A stretch of DNA of 64,000 nt from Archegozetes longisetosus (Eukaryota > Arthropoda > Arachnida > Sarcoptiformes > Trhypochthoniidae). Under the pieces are notes generated by a model that saw only the letters and a list, made by a program, of their open reading frames with translations, was not told the DNA's origin and ran no database searches. A program made the translations under genes and the position numbers. Positions 45,951 through 58,795 of this stretch are shown here, one piece after another; the first letter of the stretch is position 1; every line of letters begins with the position of its first letter. The DNA lies in the NCBI GenBank assembly GCA_018873245.2, contig JAEMBT020000006.1, forward strand, positions 7,399,855 to 7,463,854, given 5' to 3'.

Positions 45951-47974
45951 TCAGTCTGATACACATTTGTAACTTCCAGGCGTATTGATGCAGTTCTCAT
46001 TCTTTTTACATTTGCTAAGACCCTGTGAACACTCGTCGATATCTATATTAAAGTAAAAAACATTATATAAAAAACATTCGAGGATAATCAATCAACTTTT
46101 TCAGTCTAATCATTGGATCAGTTTTGATTTTTTCATATCTATTAGAAATTGCTGAACATCAGTTTCAATACTTATTTACTCAATAAATTGACTCCCATGT
46201 GAGCACTAGTGAACAGTCACTAAAGTTCAAATTAAGCTATGAGAGTATGAGCTTATGCTTTCATTAGAGTAATTGATACAAAAGGCAGGCATAGATACAG
46301 AAAACAACTGATAAAGAAGGAGTCGCTATGGCTGGGGCGAAATTGCTATTAAAAGTTTGATTAGATGTGCGTTTATTTATATACGTATTTAAATAGATAT
46401 ATCAATAGTCCCTTAGATACATGCGTTCACTCTAGTTGCTATGCCTGCTATTTGTTTGATCAGATACACACTAACTTGAGATGCATTCTAACTCCAGATC
46501 ACACTAACTTCAACTTAATTGAGATACTTTGCTAAGAATTAGAAAATGATTGGAGTAACAAAATAGAGTATTTAAGTATTGAATAGATTGCTATATCTAA
46601 TATATTTGTACACTGAGTTGACTGAGTGCCTGAGTAGACTGTGAGGCAGAGGAGGTAGACACGATAGAAAGAGCAGCTAAGTCTTACCTGTACACTGGTA
46701 CTTATCATGTGGTGTAAAGCCATGTAAACATTCACACTTATAAGAACCTGACAAGTTTACACAAACAGTATTTTGTCCACAATGATGGCCATCATTTCCT
46801 CCTTTATGATCACATTCATTAATATCTTGACAGAATTTGCCATCGCCTGTAAAGCCCTTATTGCAGGAACAGGCGTATTTAGCTATCAAGTTATGACAGG
46901 TTGCGTTTGAGTGACAGTCATTACCAACACTACAAAAGTCAGCTCCTTATAGGCATAAGAAAAATAAAACCAAAATCAATAAAAAGTTTTGAAAAGTTGC
47001 TTTTGGGTGACAGTCATTGCCAACACTACTAAAGTCAGCTCCTTATATGCATAGGAAAAATTAGTACAAAATCAATTAAAAGTTTTGAAAAGTTTGTTAA
47101 TGGAATAACGAAACAATTATAAATGATTACCGGCACAAAATTTGCAGCATTCGCCTTCTCTACTAAACTGTTCTTCAAGAGGACAATTCAGTTTAGGGCA
47201 CATGGTTTCGATATCGATTTGTTTGCAACTAGTTTTTCCATCCTAAAAGAATAGTTCAATTAATAGGACTCTAGGCTTAATTAATCAATTAGAGCTAACG
47301 TACATTACACACGCATTCTCCACATCTGTCACTATTGGCTCTTTTAGGACTGATTTTAATGCGTTCTCCGTGTTGTAGGACTTGACCGTTCAAATAGCAA
47401 GTTTCTATAAGAGTTAATAGAGTTAATAACAAGAATAATAACAGCTAGTAACGTTCGTGATATCAGGCTTTACATACTTTTGCAAACAGGACAGCATTCG
47501 TTAGGATTGTATTCTGGATGTTTGCATGGAACAAGACAGTGTATTGGTCTACAAGTGACTTCTCCACGCTGTCAAGTGAACAGTATCAAATTAGAAAGTT
47601 ATCATTTCAAATCAACAATATTATCATTATGAGCATTATTATGATTAGATGGTTGACATACCACACAGGAACAAATATCACAGTTTTGCTTCCAACTTGA
47701 GCCTTCGGGATGAAATGAGCCATTCACATTACAACTTTTTACGCAATCACACTCTTCGACATACAACAATCTTCGTTCAGTCTCGTGAAGCTATTTTAAA
47801 GTATGAATACCTTAATTATTGGCATTTCTGCAAACTGATAAATCTGAGTGTTTGTTTTGAATCTAGTTCTTACCCTTTTAGTGAGTTGATTGATTACATT
47901 CTCTAATTTTGTTACTGAGTTTTGTAAAGATTCGAATTGGCCACAAGTCAGACAATCTCTTTCATGTTTTGCAT
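45951..47974 (-). CDS. NELL: NELL-type secreted VWC/EGF protein, 3' part
   Basis: Seven minus-strand exons join in frame: 47974-47874, 47790-47662, 47568-47478, 47404-47304, 47242-47131, 46945-46688 and 46042-45951. The first gives CLTCGQFESLQ and a coiled coil (VTKLENVINQLTKRLHETER). Two von Willebrand factor C modules follow (CDCVKSCNVNGSFHPEGSSW to NECCPVC; TCYLNGQVLQHGERI to GECCKFC), then a plain EGF module (CSVGNDCHSNATC to CSCNKGFTGDGKFC), a calcium-binding EGF (DINECDHKG to CECLHGFTPHDKYQC) and a partial one (DIDECSQGLSKCKKNENC). This order is that of NELL1/NELL2, secreted ligands of the nervous system and skeleton. Upstream laminin-G-like exons are not found. The last exon either ends at TGA 45951 inside the EGF module, or uses a donor at 45962 to reach an exon I cannot see. 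The vertebrate C-terminal EGF and VWC modules are absent here. Confidence 0.85.
46900..47092. repeat. 96-base tandem duplication across a NELL splice acceptor
   Basis: The segment 46901-46996 is repeated at 46997-47092 with about 85-90% identity (for example GTGACAGTCATTACCAACAC against GTGACAGTCATTGCCAACAC, offset 96). The unit holds the acceptor and first 45 bases of the EGF exon, so the copy is a partial, non-functional exon start. In the copy the first EGF Cys codon (TGT) reads AGT. Confidence 0.8.
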
Positions 47975-50900
47975 CTTTATGTTGAAAGAAGATAAAATAA
48001 ATAAAAAATAATGTGTTAAATATAGAGCTGAAAATTGTGAAGGGGTCAAGTTAATTGACTAATAATAAATGTATAGAATATCTATATGCTTCAAATGTAT
48101 AGAGTTGTTGAATAGTTTTTAACACCAACTTTTTCTCTCCATAGACAATCAGAAGTTTAGAGTGGAAAAATAGATTTATGAGACATTAGGATTGTTCAAT
48201 ACATTGTCATATGCTACTATTGAATTAAGTTCAAGCCAATTTAAAAGATACAGTAGACCTCTTTATCTGCAGTTGTAGAGATGGTACATTACAGTTACAG
48301 CTGCATCCGCTTCAAACAGAGTGATGCTGTGCTCTATTATTTGAGTATATAATTCACTAATAATACTATAACACAGGTTTGGTACGAAGTTGGATAGCTA
48401 AATTTAAATCTGAATCCAATTTGCTAGCACCCGACTGACTCATTGTTGAGGATAGAGTTTGGAATTAGGTAGGAATTAGGTGGAAGTTAGTGCTAGTGGA
48501 AATGTTTACGCGTGAGTTGTGACCCGACGTTTTAATATAGATTTAATTTGCTTATATTATTATATACTACGTTAAGTAAACTTATCGGAGATGAAACACT
48601 CCCACAACTGACGGAACTATAAGCAAACAAACAGGGAATCATAAAAATATAATCAAATGAATTTTTATTCTGGCCCGGAAACCATTGTTGAGATATAAAA
48701 TGATAAATTGTAGCACTTAGACATGAGAATAAATTTACTTTCAAGTGCTAATGAATAACATTCTATACCTTGACGCTATCATAACGTTCGGTAAGTCCAA
48801 GTCGACTACATTAAACTTGCTATCACTTTTAGCCATTAGATCGAATTAGAGTATTGTAAAAGTGCAATAAACTCTTCCGTAAATGTCTCACAATTCAATA
48901 GAATAGATGCTGCATTTAAATTGATTGACTCTTTCACTCTTTCAGCTAAGTAATAGTAAGTGATTAAGTATAAAATAAGAAGCTATTTAAGTGCTAGACT
49001 TAAGGTAAATGTTATTATAGAAATAACATTTAGAATATTTGAAAATTTAAACAATTTGGAATAAGATTAGAAGATATAAGACTTAAGAAAGCAGTCAAAC
49101 TGATAGGTAGACAAAGGGAGAAATAAATAAATAATTTGAGAGCTGTCGAGGCGCGTGGGCCGCACGTGCCACTACTTCCAGTTGTTACTTCACCATACAT
49201 TCTGAATAAGAGATCATGAATATATTGTCAAAATACCGTATAAGTCAATGGATGCATAAAAATAATACAATCATTGGTGGTGAGTGTATAACCCGCGGAG
49301 TTATTGTTATAGTTTTGCCTCAATATTGTTATAGTTGTGCTGCAATTTCCTATTGATTATTAGAGAATATGACCCGAAACAGAGCCAGGAGTAAGACAGG
49401 GAAAGACTGCGCTACTGTTGTGCAGCTGCAACACTGCAGGATATACGAAGAAACTACCGGATCTCTGTTGCAAAAATACGCAATATGAATTATGATCCTT
49501 CTATTTTCTAATATTTTAACCTCTAGAGATTTTCCTACCAATCTTACAGATGTTCTAAATTTCCCTAACTTTAATTTTTAATCCTCTGATTCCAACTTAA
49601 AACCAACTGAAATAGAAAACTTACTTAAAAACGTTCGCCAGACTTTTAGGTCAAACAAAAGTAAAACTGATTTTAGATCAGAGACAGTGTGCCTGTTGCA
49701 GAGCTCGTCAAAGTGCTCGTTCTGTAGAGGGGTAGTGACCATAACACCTGTGACAGGTGTGACTGACAGATGAGGGGGTGGATGAAAGTCGACAGATATG
49801 CCACATTTGGTACTAGGATATCAATGCATAGAATAAGGATATTTCGGTACCTAATGCATGGAATAAGGATATCTCACTAGTGCAGCTCCTGTTTAACTAA
49901 TATTATATGATAAACGTATAAATAAATCAACAGTAAAGTCATTTCCTAAAATTGAATGTCACTCAATACTAAATTTTCAATTCGCTGTTTATATTTGTCT
50001 GTTTCGCTTTGCCTCTATTCTGGTCCTATACATTTGTGTCCTTGAACTTCATCAAACTTTTATTGCAATCAATTGTTCTCTCATTAACACGCAACCACTT
50101 TCTCTTTTTAGTTTAAAGCACTGTACCAATAGTATGCAGAATAGATTTCAAATGTGTGTCTGTCTATCTGTCTGTCACTCAGTTTTAACAAAGATTCAAA
50201 TATACGAGACGACATTTTTCAGCCTTGAGAGACACTGCATTGTTTCAAAATTAAAAATTTTGAAATTCTTCCACAATCACAATAGCACTGAAAATTGTCA
50301 TGATCAAACAATTAATGATTTAGGTGATGTTTAAATGTAGGACCGGGAATATTTGACTTTGAAAAATGGATAAATCTGAAAATGAACTACTTTAGTGGCG
50401 TACAATTGGAAGCTTTTAATTGTCGTCAAACTAGTTTAGTGTCAAAATTGCAATATATTTGATTGTATCGCGAAGTGTTTCTATAGAAACTATATTGTTG
50501 TGAATATTTTTATTCGGTTTATCAGTTTTATGCAAATTTAATAATTATTTGAGCGCAGATTTTAATTGAAAGCATGAGAGATGATCGCTATAAACATACT
50601 CAATGAATAATTGGTTTAGAATTTTGAGACATCTGATAAATATCCTGTGGATAATGGGTTCAGTTCACTATTACTCACTATTACTATTATATTAGTAGCT
50701 ATTGTGCTGTGTTTATTATTCAATTTAATTACACAATAAATTAGAGATTTTTTTATCAGACAAGGAAAATATGCACTCTATCTGTGGCTTGACTTTAGTC
50801 ATAGAATGCCTAATAAGGACTCGCGATAACAGCCTTAAACTTTCATCTATTAAAGCTTTATTAGTTGAAATGAATTTTTTTGCTTTTAATGTCAAATGTT

Positions 50901-51181
50901 TTTTATTTCTACGATCAGTCGTAAAGACTAGCAAAATAATTATCATAATATTGGCATATAATATAACACAGTCATGCAATTACTTTGGCAACTAATAAGT
51001 CGGTAAAGCAGTGCAAAGCTATAAAATATTCTTTTGTTGGTTGCGTAACAGAACGTCATAGAGAGATGAATGCAGTAATAACCGACTACTTATCGGATTT
51101 AACTTATTTTATATTTCTCTATAGCAATAAAATGAAAATCAAATAATAGGCTTAAGGAGAATTGATATAAGAGCTTAGAGT

Positions 51182-51241
51182 TAGAAAGCATAGGAGAGAG
51201 TGTTTAGTTGCAAGAAAGCATAGGAGAGTGTTTAGTTGCAA
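51182..51241. repeat. Two-copy direct repeat, about 30 bases
   Basis: AGAAAGCATAGGAGAGAGTG with TTTAGTTGCA is followed at once by a copy lacking one GA step. Confidence 0.75.
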
Positions 51242-51840
51242 GTCAGTCATAATAAAGTAATAGCAGCTGTCTGCTTGTCATTCTAAGCAATTGACTCAAC
51301 ACAAATCTAAACTATATTTATGCCTAACAAACTTCAATTTACATTCTATTCTAGATTCTCTTAATTTATCCTAAATTACTTACACTAAATAACCTAATGA
51401 CAAAATATCAAGTCTAACTAATCCGATTTGATTCTTGTTAACAATTTATGTGAAGCTAGTTTAGTTATCACAACGTTTTATTGCTTTTAAAGCTCCTTCT
51501 CTTCAAAAATAGATTAATTACAAATCAAAACTAATCTTTTCTACAAGACAAAGTTACTCAATACTTTATTAACTATATGTTTGTTGTACTGGCACTAGAA
51601 AATGCAGATAACAACATCTTACACATATACAAACTCTAAACTGAAAGTCAAAACTTAAACAAATTGATTAGTCCTAGCAATTTCGACTTCAACTGCAAAT
51701 TTGAATTTCAAATTCAAGCTAACGATTCGGTGTTTGTCGATCACTTTCAATATTGGATTGTGTTTTAGCTAAGAATTTTAGATTCTGAACCAAGTTTGAA
51801 AGACTGGAGCAGCTTTGAGACGATTGCTTATAATTTCCAT

Positions 51841-51876
51841 AGAAATTCCTACAGAAATTCCTACAGAAATTCCTAC
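51841..51876. repeat. 12-base tandem repeat, three copies
   Basis: AGAAATTCCTAC is repeated three times without interruption. Confidence 0.85.
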
Positions 51877-52289
51877 AGTCATTTCTATTAACTCTCGTCA
51901 GAAGCCATTATCGCAAAAGAGATGCTTTTAAAAGATTTTCGTCAATAAATAGACGTTTACTCAAAGGATAGAGAATTGTCAACATTTCGTTAGGAAAGAA
52001 ATAAAAGAAGGTATAAGTAGAGAAGCGGGTCTTCTTTTCCGGTTTGGCAGTACATCACTCCAGGATATCCTACTTTTTGGTCTTAATGGTAAACTATATA
52101 CCATATGACAATTCAAAACCCATTTCAGATCACTTTATATCACCATTCTTCTTATCTGTCCATTTAGTCACTGCGACGAGCCATTTCATTCAAAAGAATA
52201 TTATGGCCCATAAAAAGTATTGCTTATACTGATATTATTGATACATATTATAGCGCGTAAAAGTATTTCCTATTTTATAGATATGTTCA

Positions 52290-52385
52290 CCGTTACACGT
52301 ATCTCACCAGTGTTATGTTAGAGTCGTCTAACTGACCATCGTTATGCCAGAGTCACCTATCACACCAGTGTCATGTCAAACCCTT
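52290..52385. repeat. Degenerate repeat of about 28-30 bases
   Basis: CACCAGTGTTATGTTAGAGT, CCATCGTTATGCCAGAGTCA and CACCAGTGTCATGTCAAA follow one another, about three rounds of a diverged unit. Confidence 0.5.
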
Positions 52386-55300
52386 ACACAAAATGATTAA
52401 CTCATCGTAAAAGCTTTTATAAGATGTGCGCAAAACAAAGTTAAACAAATACCTAAACTAACTCGTCAACATAATGGTGATTAAACGTTAGGTTATGGTT
52501 ACTGTCTTAGTGCAAGAAGTAATACATTAAGAAAATGAAACTATTTGTTGAAGACATTGAAGTGGAGTTTGTTTTATGATTAAGCTATAAAATATGTATG
52601 AGTAATAGTAAGTGATTGAGTTTATAGTAAAGCAAAATAAATATGCACTATTTAGGGAAAATCATTTCATATAAACTGCTTTGTGAGCTCTACAATCAAT
52701 TTTCATAAGAGCTCTAGAATAACAACCACTTTCCTTCTTCTATATTGGGGTCATATATCTCAACTTGATTTCAGATATTTTAATCTTCAGCCCTTCTCCT
52801 CAAACAGTCTAAACGCTTGACTAAAACTAATCAGACCTAAAACTTTTAGAATTTAGCTTTCAAAAAGACTATTTACAATAGAAGTGTTGGTCTTCATGGT
52901 ATGTTTCATACTAAACTGGAGCTCTATTCACACTTATCACGTCGTTATCACATCAAAAATGCTGTAAATGGAGTTTCCGATCCATTGAGTCGAGATGTTT
53001 TGCCATAAGAAACTCATGGCTTTAGTTGCAAATCAAGAAAAATTACTGATCGCGTGTAGTCTATTGTCAAATTTAGATATTTCTACAAACTTTCCTATAG
53101 AAAAGACTTGACTTTAGTTCTACTGCAGTACTTATTGCCTAGAATAACATTAGAACCAGACAAATTATTTCTATTGATCATTAAATCGATGGCAGAAATA
53201 TTAGTAATCAAAACAGTCCACAGACTAATGGTTAGGCACATAAGAGAGAAATATTCAATTATCGGCTAATGCAAGTATAAATGGGTTCGACTTAATTCGA
53301 ATTAATCTACTTGAAATGAGAAACCAATCCTAATTACTCCTAATCATTTTAACCTAATAATAGCAATTATAAATGAATTAACACTCGTTTGAGAAGATGA
53401 CGCAAGGTAAGGTCCTGCTCAAAATCCTGTTAAAATAGCTCAACTCAATCGTGAGCTTTTTCATATGTATTATTTGTTTTGAGCGCATATTGCAAATGTG
53501 AAACAATTTGGACAGTATTTGTCAGCGGTCGATATTAATATTATAGTCTAACTGTTTTTTCAGCCTAAAATTTCACAATATTATTAAATATAATACGGAT
53601 TGAAAGCAATAGGGATGAAATAGAAGTTGGCGCTTGCCAGAAGTTGGAACTGGTATCACCTGCCGTGTGGTTGGCCGGCTGTCTTTACGCTACAATGCAC
53701 TGACTTGTTTTTGTAGCTGAATAGACACTTGCAAAAGCACATTATGGAACACAAGTCTTATACTTCCAGCAGCTATCATTCAAATTAACCATAAATGTTA
53801 TATTCTATTTCAACTTGTACCTACTTCCCAACTTATTTTTTATAGAATAGCTGCTCATTTTAGTCATGTAAATACTTTGCGAAAATCTCGAAAAAAATAA
53901 TACTTCACTTCAATAGTACTTTAATAAGTAGTGAACGGAAAGTCTCATTTATTTCAATTTGACTGATCTTCAGACTTGAAACAAATATGAGAAGTTTGAA
54001 GAAGGGAATTTAGAAGTTTTAGAATGGTAAATTTAGTAAGAGTAATAAGCTATGATCAGAAAAGAATAAAACGGATCGCGTATTGCCATTATAAAGCCCA
54101 AAATTTACGCTACGGTCAGCAAAGCATATAACAAGCATTCTTTAATCATATGGAATATAATATACCGCATCATTTTCAGAGCACAACCTCTTCATTGAAT
54201 GATACCAATTATAATGAAACTGCATTCGATTGCTTGCCATATGTTTGTGTACTGCAAATTACTTGAGTAACGCGTATAATGTTTTACGGTTAATTTGCTA
54301 GGTGGAAACTATACTATTATAGTTATTATTACTTTCAAACCTAATCCCGCTCTAAACAATCCCCACTCTTTCCTCTGGGTTTATACATTTCTCATTTTAC
54401 ATCTGTTCTCCTCCTATATGAAGATATTCACTATTTTATTGGATATTGGTTAATTATTGCTTTTCTATTCAATAAGATCACCGTTTAGATCAATTTGATC
54501 TTCTGGATCCCAGCATACACTAAACTTGACATTACTTTTGACACAAATGAAAATACTATTTATTACCAAATATTTTGCAATTCAAATAATTTATTATCTA
54601 CTCAATTAATTCTAGTCAATTGGATTCTTAAGAAAGAAACGAACTAAATGTGATCATAAAAGAAAGTTGCAACCTGAAGTGATTATATAATATAATGTCT
54701 ATTAAATTTAATTAACTATCGTTCTGGTGCTTTTTCAAATTTATAGACTTTTCAATTGGAAAAGATCAAAGGTTAAGCGGCAAACATTGCTAGAGCTTAA
54801 AAACTAATTTTATTGAAGCCTTTAACAAAGCTCTTTCGTACTTTTCGTACTTTTCTCTCAAAAATATTTCCTATAAATCTGATCCTAAAAACAGTTTCAA
54901 GAGATTATAATCATCTGGAAAGTGACTCTAATGTAAGAAACCACAAAACTCATAATAGAATAAATGGTCACATTAACAAATGATTGTTGTCACGCAAAAA
55001 TATATTTCTCAACTTGACTGCAATCTACTCTGTGCCCAACCCAAGAGCACAACAACCAGAATATTTAGGATTTGTCTAAAGCACTTACAATATGCTCGTG
55101 AAGAGATGATATTTGTTAACAACACGTCAAATTACAGATGGAATATACAGTTCATTCTAATTTTATGTTAATGTCATTTAGTAACCTCTCTCTCAATAAC
55201 TAAACATATTTGTCTTAATTGAGATCAATTCATGTTACTTCCGACTTTCTCATTAATCAACAATTCATTCGGTTTGCCTTAACTCCAAATTTGCTTTATT

Positions 55301-58300
55301 TAAACTTAAGACACTGTTTATCTCACATTTCAGTCTATTATGAAGATAACATTTGAATGAGTATTTCTACAACAGGGAATCATTTTTATATTACTTTGAA
55401 TAATACTGAATAGTAATGATGTATTCTGAATAATACTCTTTAGTCTACTTATACTGTATTTGAATACCTAATAGATAGGAATAAAACTAATGGGTGTTTT
55501 CATTTTTACTATATATAAATGTGAATGTTCAAATAAGTATATACTTTCACTGCCTTCATTCATACTAAGTTTAATGTTTTATCTTCAACAACTTTATAAC
55601 AATGATGAGAGGCGGAATCAATCAAAAAATAAGTCAAACCATATCTCTTTTATAACGCATCATTGTAAAATTTCATTCAGCTCTCTGATAATTATCACGT
55701 TAATTAGGAGTGTAACTGACAAGATTTATTGTCTTCAGTTGTTTTTTTCTAGTTTTGCGTAATTTACTCATTAAATTGTTTTAACAGCTAGCACTCTAAT
55801 TAGGTTTAGATTTTCAGTTTCAAACCCTAATAGAATTCTAATAGTATTGTGTAAGGATAATTAGAGAATGAGATAAAATTATAAAATCGCTTACAACATG
55901 ATTGATTGACGTCAAAATATTATGTCTATCAGTATTGAAACTTGATATACGATTACACGATATATTTATAACATTATTTATAAGATAAATTCCAAGAAAT
56001 ATTTCAGACAGAATTTTTCAATGTTTTCGTGGATCAATGATTGATTCCTAGCAGTGGTGTGCGAAGCAGGAGTGCGCAACACAGGGGTGCGTAAGGCCTC
56101 AAGCCAACTATTGCTTGTTTGATCTGAACGCTCTGTTTTTCTAGTTATTCAATTGACCAGTGTTGTGAAAGAAATTTCAAAACACTAGTAAGTCACTCAC
56201 TGGAAAATAGGGATCAAAAAACCAATTGTCTGCTCAGAGTCAATGAGCAGACTCGCGACACTTTAGCACAAGACCTACATTCGAGAGAGTTAGAGACATA
56301 GCTAAAGCTGAAGGGATTAACGAAAAGGACCCACTTATAGTCTGCTTATTGACCAGACCCTTCAATAGTTGGCTCGAGGCATTGAGCACCCCTGCCTCGC
56401 AGTATTTAATTAGAGAATAAATCAGCAATTCTTAACTTTAGATTTGATCAAATTCTTTTCGTGTCCAAGAATGTCTGATGGTCGACTAAGATAAGTAAAA
56501 TACATGAGCGGTACGAGGAGGCTCGTGGGCAGGGGTTCTTGTGGGTGCTAAATATTGCTGATATGGTACTAAATTTTAGAAAAATAATTTCAGAATTTTA
56601 TTGCTGATAGTTCAGGAGATACGGTTTTGCCAAAAAATATTTTATAATTGGCTTTGTGGCAAAAAACGGAGTTTAGGAATTTACCCAGACCCCGCCCCTG
56701 AAATTATCTAAATCGAAATTTGTCAGATTAAAGAAGATGGTCAGTTTAGGTTTTGAGCTCAATTAGTTAGTCTAAAGTTTGTGTTTCAACCATCCATAAT
56801 AATTTTTAAAAATTCATATCTCCTGAGCCATAAGTGATAAAATTGCGATACTATTTTAGGATGAATGTTGCTACATGAAAACATTTTGCATTAACCAGAA
56901 CCCCCACATAGCCTGAGCACCTCCTCATATCGCCAGTTTAGGTTCTTTACTTTAATGCGTCTATATCTTTAAATATTGATTCTGAAAATTGTAAGATTTA
57001 CATGAAAGTAAGTGAATAAAAAAGTAAATGGAGCAAAACTTTTATGATATAGCGACGAAGCATGTCTGTAACATCAAAGATAAAATTGCTGACATGTGCA
57101 TTAACTTTGGATATATCCCGTTTAGCAGAACAAACAGAGTTTGAGGTATTAGCAACCAAACCAAATAACATACTATACTTTACTGCATTCTTCTCGTTTA
57201 AGCCATCTACAATAGACAAAGTTATGCAAACATTTGAAAACTTTTCAATTTTATATTTCTTTGTTCCCATTGTCAATCACTTACTAACACCTATACCACA
57301 ACAAATTCCACACATTTCTTTTGTGCTTATAATTCAATTCCAGTTTATAATTTTGGTCCTAAATCGCAACCAATCGCGCAAACAGTATTACAATATTGAA
57401 AACACAAATTGATAATCTCAAGTGTTTGCTTTAATCTTTATATAATTGAGCCCTCATCACAATAGTCGGTTAGCTTTTATTATTGACGACGACTGACAAT
57501 CTAATACTTTTTCAGATTGAAAAACAGACAGAGAGAGAGAGAGAGTAAAGATGAAATTTAGAGGGCGAGAATTTGAGATTTCAAAATTAATAGGATTAGG
57601 AATAGATTTGAAAATTGTCAATAATTGAGTTATAGAATAAGGAAAGGCTAAATAGGAGGTTACAGTTATTTTCTTATTATGAGATAGGAAAGCGAGTGCG
57701 GCACAAATAAAACGCGACTAAGTAATAAAAACCTAATCTTCTTTACTCTTACAAATTATACAACTTAAACATATTAAATCATAATAATACTTTCTAACTA
57801 ATCTTATAGTTATAGTCCTCTTCAATCTCTAAGCTTTTTCAACTAGATTTTCTAGTACTCAGGACTATTTAAGTTTGAAGTTTTTTATTTTTATTTTATT
57901 TGCCTTTTTTAATACAAAAGTAACTACTTTGGAAGCACTAACTGTAATAGATGTAGCTTTTGATTAGAAATGCATTTGGCCAAATAAGTCAGATAATAGT
58001 TCATTGATTCTGAGGTTTAACTAATGAAAATAAATCCTATGTGATTAATAAAGCGATATTTCAGATAAGTTTATATCGACTCATCTTCAGCTAGATTAAT
58101 CCACATTACGAGCTTTTAGGGAAGAATTAATCAATTCTATCATAAGATTGTTTTGAGTGGGAATTGAAACCAATAAATATAAGATTATATCAGCGAAATG
58201 TTGAGGGTTCTTACTTCGACTAAACAGACCTGAATTACAGTATATAACAAGCTATTATCAATATATACATGTGTACAACAACTAACTATAAATAGCTTCT

Positions 58301-58719
58301 ATTCCTTTAAACTATTTGGTTCTAAGTTTTCTTTTAAATATCCGGTTTATTCTTTTCCATTCAAATGCCGACCACTAACTAAACGGTGGCTCTAAAAATC
58401 TAAGCAAACATTTCTTGAGCATTACATGAGTATTAAGCAATTTATTAAGGAATTACGGCGCTTATTCCATGAAATATAAGATAATAAGTCATCTAAAAAG
58501 TTATTGCTAAAGAATTCAGATAATTCATCTTTCTTATACTCATCGCTTGTTTTGAACGCAAAATAAATAATTTGAACAATATTTGTCAGTTTGAGTAATA
58601 TTTGTGAGTTGAGAAAACGTACGTAAAATGTATGGCTTATATTTGAAGCCATGAATAAAAATACCGAAATTCGCTTAAGAGGCTTTTGCTAAGAAATCAT
58701 ATAAATAATGAAAACATAC
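52386..58719. other. Gene-poor DNA, second part
   Basis: AT-rich with scattered GC-richer islands (53640-53700, 56040-56110, 56500-56540, 56680-56700) that do not read as known proteins. A short frame at 56260-56415 reads like a protein fragment and is listed in the findings. A GA run is at 57530-57546. Confidence 0.45.
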
Positions 58720-58795
58720 CGACTCTTGCGACTAGTATTTCCGATAATAATAGAATCCAGACTAGAAGATTCATGATCGTAAACTTTGGCACCAT
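58720..58795 (-). other. Possible first coding exon with a signal peptide
   Basis: ATG at 58795 opens MVPKFTIMNLLVWILLLSEI, then LVARV, followed by a donor-like G-GTATGT. It has a basic start, a hydrophobic core and small residues near the end, as in a secretory signal. It is on the NELL strand and upstream of the NELL exons, so it could be the NELL first exon, but the frame is also open upstream and no linking exon is seen. Confidence 0.25.

Larger units (their letters stand above)
47975..52260. other. Gene-poor DNA, first part
   Basis: No protein-like exon recognised on either strand. Possibly a large NELL intron plus intergenic DNA. Small direct repeats are present: GAATAAGGATAT twice at about 49830-49875, a 28-30 base unit twice at 51182-51241, and a 12-base unit three times at 51841-51876. 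A GC-richer patch is at 49150-49175 (with GCACGTGC). Confidence 0.5.

Noticed and set aside
56998-57412. Overlapping open frames on both strands (92 and 116 codons)
   Set aside because: Neither has recognisable motifs, splice context or a plausible start; the plus frame is mostly hydrophobic low-complexity sequence.
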